In this document: positions 1-5,169 of the stretch, one piece after another
How positions within the stretch are numbered: position 1 is the stretch's first letter
How the letters are laid out: every line of letters starts with the position of its first letter
IMG/VR virus record: IMGVR_UViG_3300022542_000239
Span: 1 to 41,029 of that record
Direction: 5' to 3' (one strand)
Source: a virus
Length of the DNA: 41,029 nt
The notes under the pieces: model-generated
What the model saw: only the letters and a program-made list of their open reading frames with translations
What the model was told of the DNA's origin: nothing
The model's database searches: none
Position numbers and translations under genes: made by a program

Positions 1-144
1 AGTAACACTCTAACGCCGTCAACCATATCTTAAGGGTGTACCGATATGACTGTTTCTGCTCAGATTACCCGCTGCCGTAGTTATCCCCGACCGGAATCTG
101 GTAAATTATATGAGGGCGTATTTTATATTAGATGGTAAAAAGTA
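1..144. other. Intergenic leader before the ncRNA promoter
   Basis: No protein gene is seen on either strand. The only structure I find is a 13-bp direct repeat, TGGTAAATTATAT, at 99-111 and again at 151-163, where the second copy lies inside the promoter spacer. No terminal repeat shared with the end of the window was found by eye. Confidence 0.4.
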
Positions 145-175
145 TTGACATGGTAAATTATATTTATGCTATACT
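145..175 (+). promoter_or_regulatory. Sigma70-type promoter for ncRNA A
   Basis: A perfect -35 box TTGACA lies at 145-150 and a -10 box TATACT at 170-175. The spacer is 19 nt, longer than optimal; an alternative -10 TATGCT at 165-170 has 14 nt. No protein gene follows within 650 bases, but a strong terminator does, so the transcript is expected to be a short RNA starting near 182. Confidence 0.6.
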
Positions 176-181
176 CTTAGC

Positions 182-350
182 ATCTGGGTAGCCGTCATAA
201 GTTGACCAGATAAGCAAAGAGTACACCATCGGTGGAAATTTGCAACCTTCGTCCACCGTCACGAAGTTTCAACCAAGACGTGCAGAGTTTAAAATTCCCT
301 TTTGCCTCTGCGACTAATTGGCCTCCCCTAAAAAGGAGGTCATTTTTTTT
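182..350 (+). ncRNA. Structured non-coding RNA A (about 170 nt)
   Basis: The segment lies between a promoter and an intrinsic terminator and has no credible protein. Successive complementary blocks predict hairpins: ATCTGG 182-187 with CCAGAT 206-211, CGGTGGA 230-236 with TCCACCG 252-258, GCAGAG 282-287 with CTCTGC 306-311, then the terminator stem. CTTCGT/ACGAAG at about 248-265 is an alternative pairing. The family is not recognised; it has none of the obvious signature strings of tmRNA or RNase P RNA. The minus-strand open frame across it (195-467) has no recognisable protein features. A phage regulatory or host-directed small RNA is the inference. Confidence 0.55.
320..350 (+). terminator. 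Intrinsic terminator of ncRNA A
   Basis: A 7-bp stem, GGCCTCC at 320-326 with GGAGGTC at 335-341 (one G-U pair), has an 8-nt loop and is followed by A and eight T residues (343-350). This is a textbook Rho-independent terminator. Confidence 0.8.
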
Positions 351-371
351 GGATTGCGCTATAATAAATAT

Positions 372-799
372 GTAGAGAAGCATGTAGTCATGCATTGCAG
401 ACGTGCAAATAATCATACGATACAGAAGGGCTGAGCTAAAGGTCTGGAGGGCACATCCTAAGCCCATGACTAGGGTGTATGATTAGCAAGGATTAATGCC
501 CTTGTCCTACAAAGAGTGCATACTTCAAAGATGCAATAAAGCCCAAGCAAGCCAGACCTAACTGGACTCAAAACCAAAAAAAGGCTCGGAGAGTTCAGAA
601 AGGGTCTCTCTGTTTATTACGGCTCACTAGCCGATGCAACAAGCGAAACTCTCGGCTTGCTAGTGGGTACGAGATAGCCTCGCACCTAATCAGTGGAGGC
701 GAACTTAATTCAAGAACGTGACGGGCTGCAACCACACATAGCTTCCCTAGAACGCTATAGCCACAAATCTAGTGCCTACTTAACCGTAGGTATTTTTTT
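372..799 (+). ncRNA. Structured non-coding RNA B (about 430 nt)
   Basis: A second protein-free segment begins after a TATAAT at 360-365 (no good -35 box seen) and ends in a terminator at 774-799. Pairings include an 8-bp stem AATCATAC 411-418 with GTATGATT 477-484, and GGTCTGG 441-447 inside that loop with CCAGACC 552-558 outside it, which together would form a pseudoknot. There is also a 9-bp stem CTCACTAGC 623-631 with GCTAGTGGG 659-667, and small hairpins at 380-393 and 738-758. Size, complexity and position between early phage promoters recall large phage ornate RNAs such as ROOL or GOLLD, but I cannot match it to either. The 5' end is uncertain; read-through from the 145-175 promoter is possible. 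Confidence 0.5.
774..799 (+). terminator. Intrinsic terminator of ncRNA B
   Basis: GCCTAC at 774-779 pairs with GTAGGT at 786-791 around a 6-nt loop, followed by A and seven T residues (793-799). It ends two bases before the next promoter's -35 box, so it insulates the RNA region from the first early operon. Confidence 0.75.
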
Positions 800-801
800 G
801 C

Positions 802-830
802 TTGACAAGTACGCAATAGAAGCGTAAGGT
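802..830 (+). promoter_or_regulatory. Early promoter P1 with TACGC-N7-GCGTA operator
   Basis: The -35 TTGACA (802-807) and -10 TAAGGT (825-830) are separated by exactly 17 nt. Inside lies the inverted repeat TACGC (810-814), 7 nt, GCGTA (822-826), which overlaps the -10. The same arrangement occurs at 4145-4173 and, on the other strand, at 40764-40792. A protein bound here would block RNA polymerase, so a shared phage repressor site is inferred. It drives the operon that starts at 854. Confidence 0.7.
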
Positions 831-853
831 GTAGATAAATAAAGGGGAAATGT

Positions 854-1081
854 ATGAGTGATTTTAAAACTATTTATATCCACACGATTGATGGGCAACC
901 GGCCTATTTCTCTGAGCCCGACAATCAAATAGTGTACGTTTGTCATTATGATAAATTTGCAATCCCAGCTTATTCTTTAGCTCAAATACGAAAAGAACAG
1001 AAGATAACTAAGGAATATAGAAAGCTATCAGGATTTTATGATAATGGCTACGGCTATAAGCGGTACCGGATAAACATCTAA
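854..1081 (+). CDS. Hypothetical protein, first early gene (75 aa)
   Basis: The start has a good Shine-Dalgarno (AAGGGGA) and lies directly downstream of promoter P1, so this is the first gene of the rightward early operon. The protein is small, soluble and rich in Tyr (several in the last 20 residues), with no motif I recognise. Its position is typical of phage host-takeover or regulatory proteins, but that is only inference. Confidence 0.65.
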   Translation: MSDFKTIYIHTIDGQPAYFSEPDNQIVYVCHYDKFAIPAYSLAQIRKEQKITKEYRKLSGFYDNGYGYKRYRINI

Positions 1082-1094
1082 AAGGGGAATAACA

Positions 1095-1253
1095 ATGTCA
1101 CATAAATTCTGGGGTCACTTTCAGGCTCAAACAGTTCGACAAGACAAGAACGCAAAAAGCAAAATAATAATTCGTGAGGGTCTTAATGAAATAACACTCG
1201 GCAAACGAGAAATAGACTCTCTTATCCAAGCATTGCTACAAATGAGGAAATAG
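1095..1253 (+). CDS. Hypothetical protein (52 aa)
   Basis: An ATG preceded by AAGGGGAA opens a 52-codon frame that begins MSHKFWGHFQ and ends two bases before the next gene. It is basic in the middle and has a predicted helical C-terminus (EIDSLIQALLQMRK). I recognise no family. The tight packing with neighbours and good ribosome binding site support it being real. Confidence 0.6.
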   Translation: MSHKFWGHFQAQTVRQDKNAKSKIIIREGLNEITLGKREIDSLIQALLQMRK

Positions 1254-1255
1254 AT

Positions 1256-1528
1256 ATGAAGCATTCAAAATTACCGTGGAAAGAAGAAAATAATCTGATT
1301 ATTAGTGATGTTGTTATCGTCTGTGATATATGTGGCGGGCTAAAAGAAGAAACTATGAAAGCAAACGCCGCCTTTATTGTTAAATGTGTGAATAATCATG
1401 AGAAAATTTTGGGTACGCTTAAAGATATTGAGGCTCGGCTTAACGCAGGACAAATCAGCATGACCGTAATAGATAAAATTATCTTTGCAGCCAGAGAAGC
1501 GATCAAACAAGCGGAGACAGAAAAATGA
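1256..1528 (+). CDS. Phage hypothetical protein of the HTPxPW type (90 aa)
   Basis: The N-terminal KHSKLPWKEE segment followed by NAAFIVKCVNNHEKIL (residues about 37-52) matches the pattern of a common phage hypothetical family (HTPGPW... NA.fI..avN.H). The function of that family is unknown. There is a CxxC pair (CDIC) near residue 23. It sits in the early operon, overlapping the next start by ATGA. Confidence 0.7.
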   Translation: MKHSKLPWKEENNLIISDVVIVCDICGGLKEETMKANAAFIVKCVNNHEKILGTLKDIEARLNAGQISMTVIDKIIFAAREAIKQAETEK

Positions 1529-1617
1529 ATTATCACATGAGAGATTGCAAACACTTAACCCGTAAAACATTCTGGAAGCGTATTATTGACTTCTGGACTA
1601 GCCGGCCAGGATTCTGA
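1525..1617 (+). CDS. Hypothetical mini-protein (30 aa)
   Basis: The ATG overlaps the preceding stop as ATGA and the frame ends one base before the next ATG, filling the gap between two genes exactly. The product (MNYHMRDCKH...) is short and basic. Translational coupling supports expression; the function is unknown. Confidence 0.4.
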   Translation: MNYHMRDCKHLTRKTFWKRIIDFWTSRPGF

Positions 1618-1618
1618 T

Positions 1619-1888
1619 ATGAATAAGTTTAAAGTGGGTGAGATAGCGATAATAAAGCTAGATTTAGGCGGAAACCATCTTGAAACGATAGGCAGAGAGT
1701 GTGAAATAATCGAGGCTTACCCAAGTATTAACGTCTATAAGGTGACAATACCTAGCATTAAGGATGGGTTTGACTTTTGGAAAGCAAAAGGATGCGAGTT
1801 AAGAAAAAAACCACCTAAAGAAGAAACATCATCATGGGAAGAAATACAAAAACTCACAAACTGGAATCCTAAGAAGGTAACAGCATGA
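1619..1888 (+). CDS. Hypothetical small-barrel-like protein (89 aa)
   Basis: I place the start at ATG 1619 (MNKFKVGEIA), preceded by AGGA, rather than at an upstream TTG at 1586 that would run through the previous mini-gene. The pattern FKVGEIAIIK ... GRECEIIEA resembles a widespread phage family whose N-terminus reads like a small beta-barrel (KOW/SH3-like); that fold is an inference. The stop overlaps the next ATG. Confidence 0.65.
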   Translation: MNKFKVGEIAIIKLDLGGNHLETIGRECEIIEAYPSINVYKVTIPSIKDGFDFWKAKGCELRKKPPKEETSSWEEIQKLTNWNPKKVTA

Positions 1889-2043
1889 TTTTATCAATAA
1901 CAATAGCAATAATAGGCGCACTACTAATCTGGATAGCCATTAACTTTAATTCAGAGAAATGCTTTTTAACCGGATGGTTCATGGTATCTGTCGGAACAAT
2001 AGCGTCATTAATTATATCGGCACTTAACGGGGGTATTTCGTGA
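1885..2043 (+). CDS. Small membrane protein, two TM segments (52 aa)
   Basis: It is coupled to the previous gene by ATGA. Residues 1-20 (MILSITIAIIGALLIWIAIN) and about 30-49 are hydrophobic, so it should span the inner membrane twice with a short loop. The function is unknown; early phage membrane peptides often modify the host envelope or block superinfection. Confidence 0.55.
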   Translation: MILSITIAIIGALLIWIAINFNSEKCFLTGWFMVSVGTIASLIISALNGGIS

Positions 2044-2246
2044 TGGAGTGGATAAGTGTAAAAGATGAAATCCCACCAAAAGGGAAGATTTTAGTATTTG
2101 ACGATCACTATGGGGCTGGTCATAGATATATAGCTTTAAGTGATGGCGATGGGTATATCTCTGAATGTGGGAGTATTGATGCTCACAGGCTTTATAAAGT
2201 AACACATTGGATGCCTTTGCCATCCGCTCCAAAGGAGGAAGAATGA
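2043..2246 (+). CDS. DUF551 domain protein (67 aa)
   Basis: W at residue 3 followed by SVKDEIPPKGKILVF, and the C-terminal HWMPLPSAPKEE, are the hallmarks of DUF551, a small domain very common in phages and prophages. No biochemical role is established. I start at ATG 2043 (TGATG overlap with the previous stop); a GTG one codon earlier is possible. Confidence 0.75.
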   Translation: MEWISVKDEIPPKGKILVFDDHYGAGHRYIALSDGDGYISECGSIDAHRLYKVTHWMPLPSAPKEEE

Positions 2247-2533
2247 AAAAAGACATAGTTGCGAGATGGGTAAGAGGCCAAACCAAAAACGGAGCCACTA
2301 AAGTCCATTGCGCTAAAAGAATGGAAGTATTATGTGGTGGCGTGTTTCGTTCGCAAGAATTATATGATATGGAAAACGGCAAACGCCTAAACAGGTGTAA
2401 ACGCTTTGTCATGCTAAACGATACCCTCCACGATATTTTAACAGAGTACGGATATAAGAGACAAAGACCGTTATCAAGTGAAAAATGGGTGGAAATGATT
2501 AACAGCTTATTAGAGCCAGAGAGGGAAAAATGA
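2243..2533 (+). CDS. Hypothetical basic protein (96 aa)
   Basis: The true start is ATG 2243 after an AGGAGGAAG ribosome site, overlapping the previous stop by ATGA. The product is Lys/Arg-rich throughout (MKKDIVARWV...), consistent with nucleic-acid binding, but has no motif I recognise. It is part of the overlapping early gene chain. Confidence 0.6.
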   Translation: MKKDIVARWVRGQTKNGATKVHCAKRMEVLCGGVFRSQELYDMENGKRLNRCKRFVMLNDTLHDILTEYGYKRQRPLSSEKWVEMINSLLEPEREK

Positions 2534-2826
2534 AAACATTAAAAGAGCAAATTGAAGTAATGCAGGCGAGGCAAGACGGAAAACATATTGAGCGTAACCG
2601 TGCCAGTGGAATGGGCAATAATGGGTGGGTAGAAAAAGACGACACAGCGTTTGACTGGGCTAATTTTGACTACCGCATCAAACAAGAGCCTATGGAGTTT
2701 TGGGTTAAAATATACGAAAAAGGAAACATGTTATGCACTATTAAGGCTAGTGCTGATAACTGCGATATGTATAACGCCGGAAAGTTTATCAAAACCATTA
2801 AAGTAAGAGAAGTAACGGAGGAGTGA
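2530..2826 (+). CDS. Phage hypothetical protein (98 aa)
   Basis: The opening TLKEQIEVMQARQDGKHIE, followed by a W..FDYRIK segment and an FWVKIYEKG strand, matches a common early-region phage family of unknown function in which an N-terminal helix precedes a small W/Y-rich sheet. Start and stop overlap both neighbours by ATGA. Confidence 0.65.
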   Translation: MKTLKEQIEVMQARQDGKHIERNRASGMGNNGWVEKDDTAFDWANFDYRIKQEPMEFWVKIYEKGNMLCTIKASADNCDMYNAGKFIKTIKVREVTEE

Positions 2827-2960
2827 TGAAAGAAGATGAAATAGAAACAATAGCCGATGCTGCCAGACAAGTTACCGCGAACATTGGTGGTTATGAGCCT
2901 CTTGAAGTGATTGAGATTGATGATTGCAGGGATTTTAAGGATTATTGTGAAGGTTCTTGA
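2826..2960 (+). CDS. Hypothetical acidic mini-protein (44 aa)
   Basis: The ATG overlaps the previous stop and the frame overlaps the GTG start of the methyltransferase by 14 bases. The product is highly acidic (MKEDEIETIADAAR...). Strongly acidic phage mini-proteins can mimic DNA, but nothing specific supports that here. Confidence 0.45.
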   Translation: MKEDEIETIADAARQVTANIGGYEPLEVIEIDDCRDFKDYCEGS

Positions 2961-3891
2961 TCTCTTTAGCGGTATAGGCGGCTTCTCTCTAGGGCTTGAA
3001 AGAGCTGGCATGGAAACAATTGCTTTTTGTGAGATAGAGAAGTTTCCTAGAGAAGTATTGGCGAAGCATTGGCCTAATATACCAATTTATGAGGATGTAA
3101 GGAATGTCACGAAAAAAAGACTCGATGCAGATGGGATTCGACCAGACGTTGTTTGCGGTGGATTTCCATGTCAAGACCTCTCGGTTGCAGGAAACCAAAA
3201 AGGCATCCATGCGGAAAGAAGTGGATTATGGGGAGAATTGTGCAGAATTATTGGCGAAGTACGACCTAAGTACGCAATCGTGGAAAACGTCACAGCACTC
3301 ATTAGTGGAGACAGCGGGAGATGGTTTGGCAGAGTTCTTGGAGACTTGGCCGAGATCGGGTATGACTGTGAATGGCATTGCATATCGGCTTCCGAACTTG
3401 GCGCGCACCATCACAGAGATAGGGTCTGGATTATTTGCTACCCCCAACACACTAGACGGGATGCCACCGAAATCAGAGAAAGCAATCAAGCGGGAAATGG
3501 AAGTGACCAGGAAGGGCAGAAGTCAACCAGCGAATCTCAGGGACCAGGTAATGCAGAAGTATTGGCCAACCCCATCAGCAGCCGACAACCGGGGCCGCGG
3601 CTGTCTTTCAACCCCAGCAATCAAGCGGCGTGTAGAAAAGGGCAAGCAGGTAATGTTGAGTATGTGTGTCTCGGAGGAAAATGGCCGCCTGAACCCGCAG
3701 TTTGTAGAATGGTTAATGGGGTACGAGATGGAATATACCCGGGTAGAGTCATCCCCTCCAATGCCACGCCGAAAGGCGAAACGGCGATGCGCCAACACAG
3801 ACTTAAAGGATTAGGAAATGCTGTTGTTCCACAAATACCCGAATTAATTGGAAGAGCAATAATGGAAGCAGAGAATGAAGAAAGCCGATAA
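2947..3891 (+). CDS. C5 cytosine DNA methyltransferase, alpha (catalytic) subunit
   Basis: GTG 2947 gives the classic start MKVLDLFSGIGGFS and has AAGGA about 7 nt upstream. C5-methyltransferase motifs appear in order: motif I at residues 5-14 (AdoMet binding), motif IV GGFPCQDLS at 71-79 with catalytic Cys75, motif VI ENV at 113-115, motif VIII HHHRDRVWI at about 154-162 and motif X GNAVVP at 290-295. The variable region is short and no motif IX is evident. A second gene (3104-3814) runs entirely inside in another frame and carries a motif-IX-like stretch, as in the two-subunit enzyme M.EcoHK31I. The likely role is to methylate phage DNA against host restriction. The target sequence cannot be read from the sequence. 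Confidence 0.85.
   Translation: MKVLDLFSGIGGFSLGLERAGMETIAFCEIEKFPREVLAKHWPNIPIYEDVRNVTKKRLDADGIRPDVVCGGFPCQDLSVAGNQKGIHAERSGLWGELCRIIGEVRPKYAIVENVTALISGDSGRWFGRVLGDLAEIGYDCEWHCISASELGAHHHRDRVWIICYPQHTRRDATEIRESNQAGNGSDQEGQKSTSESQGPGNAEVLANPISSRQPGPRLSFNPSNQAACRKGQAGNVEYVCLGGKWPPEPAVCRMVNGVRDGIYPGRVIPSNATPKGETAMRQHRLKGLGNAVVPQIPELIGRAIMEAENEESR
3104..3814 (+). CDS. Methyltransferase beta subunit, nested in the alpha gene
   Basis: This 236-aa frame lies wholly within the alpha gene in the +1 frame, yet reads as a conserved family. Key blocks are VDFHVKTSRL, STQSWKTSQ, LETWPRSGMTVNGIAYRLP, FATPN, YWPTPSAADN and LNPQFVEWLMGYE. The last block resembles methyltransferase motif IX, and proteins of this type are usually found beside Dcm-like genes. 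In M.EcoHK31I a smaller beta polypeptide is likewise encoded in an alternative frame inside alpha and supplies motif IX. The start ATG 3104 has TAAGGA immediately upstream; a later ATG (3128) is possible. It presumably binds alpha to complete the target-recognition lobe. Confidence 0.75.
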   Translation: MSRKKDSMQMGFDQTLFAVDFHVKTSRLQETKKASMRKEVDYGENCAELLAKYDLSTQSWKTSQHSLVETAGDGLAEFLETWPRSGMTVNGIAYRLPNLARTITEIGSGLFATPNTLDGMPPKSEKAIKREMEVTRKGRSQPANLRDQVMQKYWPTPSAADNRGRGCLSTPAIKRRVEKGKQVMLSMCVSEENGRLNPQFVEWLMGYEMEYTRVESSPPMPRRKAKRRCANTDLKD

Positions 3892-4162
3892 AGAGCGTTA
3901 CCAGGCTATCACTGAGATGGGCTGTATCGTCTGCTTGAAGTTTAAAGGTATATTCACCCCCTGCGATATACACCACCTTAACGGCAGAACAGGAAACGGC
4001 AACCAGGAGACAATCGGATTATGTTTTTACCACCACAGGCAAGGCGGTAATTGTGAGGATTATGTATCGAGACATCCGTGGCTCACTGAATTTGAAGCTC
4101 GTTATGATACCGAGGAAAACTTACTCGATTACACAAATAAACACTTGACTATTACGCCCTAA
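3875..4162 (+). CDS. Ref-like HNH nuclease (95 aa)
   Basis: It has a CIVC pair at residues 17-20, IHHLNGRTGNGNQ at about 32-44, an IGLCFYHH zinc/HNH segment at about 47-54, then WLTEFEARYDTEENLL. This order matches the small phage recombination-enhancement (Ref) / RecA-dependent nuclease group. Such proteins nick DNA at RecA-made D-loops, which fits the ERF/exonuclease block downstream. The start overlaps the methyltransferase end by 17 bases. The tail of the gene contains the next promoter. General HNH endonuclease is the fallback call. Confidence 0.7.
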   Translation: MKKADKERYQAITEMGCIVCLKFKGIFTPCDIHHLNGRTGNGNQETIGLCFYHHRQGGNCEDYVSRHPWLTEFEARYDTEENLLDYTNKHLTITP

Positions 4163-4173
4163 AAGCGTACATT
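4145..4173 (+). promoter_or_regulatory. Early promoter P2 with TACGC-N7-GCGTA operator
   Basis: TTGACT (4145-4150), a 17-nt spacer and TACATT (4168-4173) form a sigma70-type promoter. The inverted repeat TACGC 4153-4157 / GCGTA 4165-4169 sits across spacer and -10, as in P1 and P3. It overlaps the end of the Ref-like gene and should drive the genes from 4198, including the recombination block. Confidence 0.65.
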
Positions 4174-4197
4174 TATATTAAATAAAGGGGAATAATT

Positions 4198-4374
4198 ATG
4201 ACGCACGAACAAGCAGCAGCAGAAATGGTAATAGACTCTATCCGTGAGCAGATTAGATTTATTCAAGCGGCAGGGTCTACTGATTACAAGCTATTAGTCG
4301 ATACAATTACCGGCACTATCGCAATTTATGACGAAACCTGCGAAAACTTACATAAAATTGATGAGACAGTCTAA
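4198..4374 (+). CDS. Hypothetical protein (58 aa)
   Basis: ATG 4198 follows an AAAGGGGAA ribosome site and is the first gene after promoter P2. The product begins MTHEQAAAEM and is mostly helical and acidic at the C-terminus. No family is recognised. Its stop overlaps the next start (TAATG). Confidence 0.6.
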   Translation: MTHEQAAAEMVIDSIREQIRFIQAAGSTDYKLLVDTITGTIAIYDETCENLHKIDETV

Positions 4375-4517
4375 TGGATAACCGAAAAGCAATAGATATT
4401 CTAAACGATGTTATTCGTGAGCTACATGGGAAGGCCGCAAGAGAAGGTGATGACAGTCTGTATGAGTTATCGGAGAGCTTAGACGAAGTGCGCCAGTTTC
4501 TAGGGATGAATTTATAA
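4374..4517 (+). CDS. Hypothetical helical protein (47 aa)
   Basis: It overlaps both neighbours by single bases (TAATG). The product MDNRKAIDILNDVIRELHGK... is predicted to form two amphipathic helices, suggesting a dimerising or partner-binding peptide. The function is unknown. Confidence 0.5.
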   Translation: MDNRKAIDILNDVIRELHGKAAREGDDSLYELSESLDEVRQFLGMNL

Positions 4518-4687
4518 TGACAAACAATGAAATGCTTGTTGCTACCAATAATGAGGACTTGCTACCGGCTTATTGCGAAAACTGCGGATGGGAGGGACAA
4601 AGAAAAGACTTAATTATTTATTGCGAATGTCCAGAATGTAGTCCGTCTTGTCCGAAATGTAAAAGTGAGAGCATAGAAAATGATTGA
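4517..4687 (+). CDS. Small zinc-ribbon protein (56 aa)
   Basis: Cysteines at about residues 20, 23, 36, 38, 41, 45 and 48 form CxxC and CxCxxC groups, enough for one or two zinc sites. Such zinc ribbons usually bind nucleic acids or RNA polymerase. There is no enzymatic motif. It is translationally coupled to both neighbours. Confidence 0.6.
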   Translation: MTNNEMLVATNNEDLLPAYCENCGWEGQRKDLIIYCECPECSPSCPKCKSESIEND

Positions 4688-4838
4688 TAAAGAAGAATTA
4701 GCAGAGCTTATGCGCGATGAAAAGCGAGAGGAAGCCAGAATTGAGAATCTTGAATACCGAGATGAGTGCAGAGAAGATCGCTCTTTCGAGGAGCAGGAAA
4801 AATATGACTCTGGCGTGCGTGAGAGTGATTTTAATTAA
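4680..4838 (+). CDS. Hypothetical charged coiled-coil peptide (52 aa)
   Basis: The ATG overlaps the zinc-ribbon gene by 8 bases. More than half the residues are Glu, Asp, Arg or Lys (MIDKEELAELMRDEKREEAR...), predicting one long charged helix. The function is unknown. Confidence 0.5.
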   Translation: MIDKEELAELMRDEKREEARIENLEYRDECREDRSFEEQEKYDSGVRESDFN

Positions 4839-4855
4839 ATAAAAAGGTGAGCGAT

Positions 4856-5020
4856 ATGGAAAACGAAATATTAAAAGATATTATTGATTACGCAACAAAA
4901 AAACTAAGAAATGCATACGGCTATTGCGGTGTTGCTGAAAATGACGAAATGGCAATGCTTAATTCTGACGATAAGCAAGGTCGCGATATAAAAATAACAA
5001 TTAAGTATGACTTAGAATAG
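4856..5020 (+). CDS. Hypothetical protein (54 aa)
   Basis: An AAAGGTGA ribosome site precedes ATG 4856. The product has an N-terminal helix (ENEILKDIIDYATKKL) and a short C-terminal strand region (IKITIKYDLE). No family is recognised. It is the last small gene before the tRNA-like element. Confidence 0.55.
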   Translation: MENEILKDIIDYATKKLRNAYGYCGVAENDEMAMLNSDDKQGRDIKITIKYDLE

Positions 5021-5073
5021 AAGTCATTGATATTGCAGAGATTACGGAAGAAATGAGAGGTTAAACAGTTAAT

Positions 5074-5150
5074 GGGTGGCCTTGTTTTTATTTTAGAGTT
5101 CTTTCAAGGTTCTAGTGGTAATGCGGGTGACGAATCCCGCCCACCCACCA
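5074..5150 (+). tRNA. Non-canonical tRNA-like element, candidate tRNA-Glu (UUC)
   Basis: The 77-nt segment ends in CCA (5148-5150) after discriminator A. Acceptor GGGTGG 5074-5079 pairs with CCACCC 5141-5146 (6 bp). The T stem is GCGGG 5123-5127 / CCCGC 5136-5140 with an 8-nt loop containing CGAAT. A 5-bp arm 5096-5100/5108-5112 (three G-U or U-G pairs) presents loop CTTTCAA with U33 and anticodon UUC at 5103-5105. The D-arm region is short and AU-rich with no GG pair and no D stem, and the variable region is 10 nt. It could be a degenerate tRNA, an armless-type tRNA or a tRNA mimic; an alternative fold pairs CCTTG with CAAGG. Confidence 0.5.
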
Positions 5151-5169
5151 ATTAAAAGAGGGAAACAAT

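Noticed and set aside
1-163. Direct terminal repeats of a linear genome
   Set aside because: No shared sequence between the window's first and last ~100 bases was found in either orientation; only a 13-bp internal repeat.
195-467. Minus-strand frame across ncRNA A and its terminator
   Set aside because: It crosses a strong intrinsic terminator and several paired stems; the sequence has no protein-like character.
372-799. tmRNA, RNase P RNA or group I intron
   Set aside because: No tRNA-like ends with CCA, no conserved RNase P core strings, and no split gene around it.
2911-3891. Frameshift or pseudogene explanation for the two methyltransferase frames
   Set aside because: Both frames retain family-specific motifs end to end and overlap instead of continuing one another, which fits nested genes and not a broken gene.
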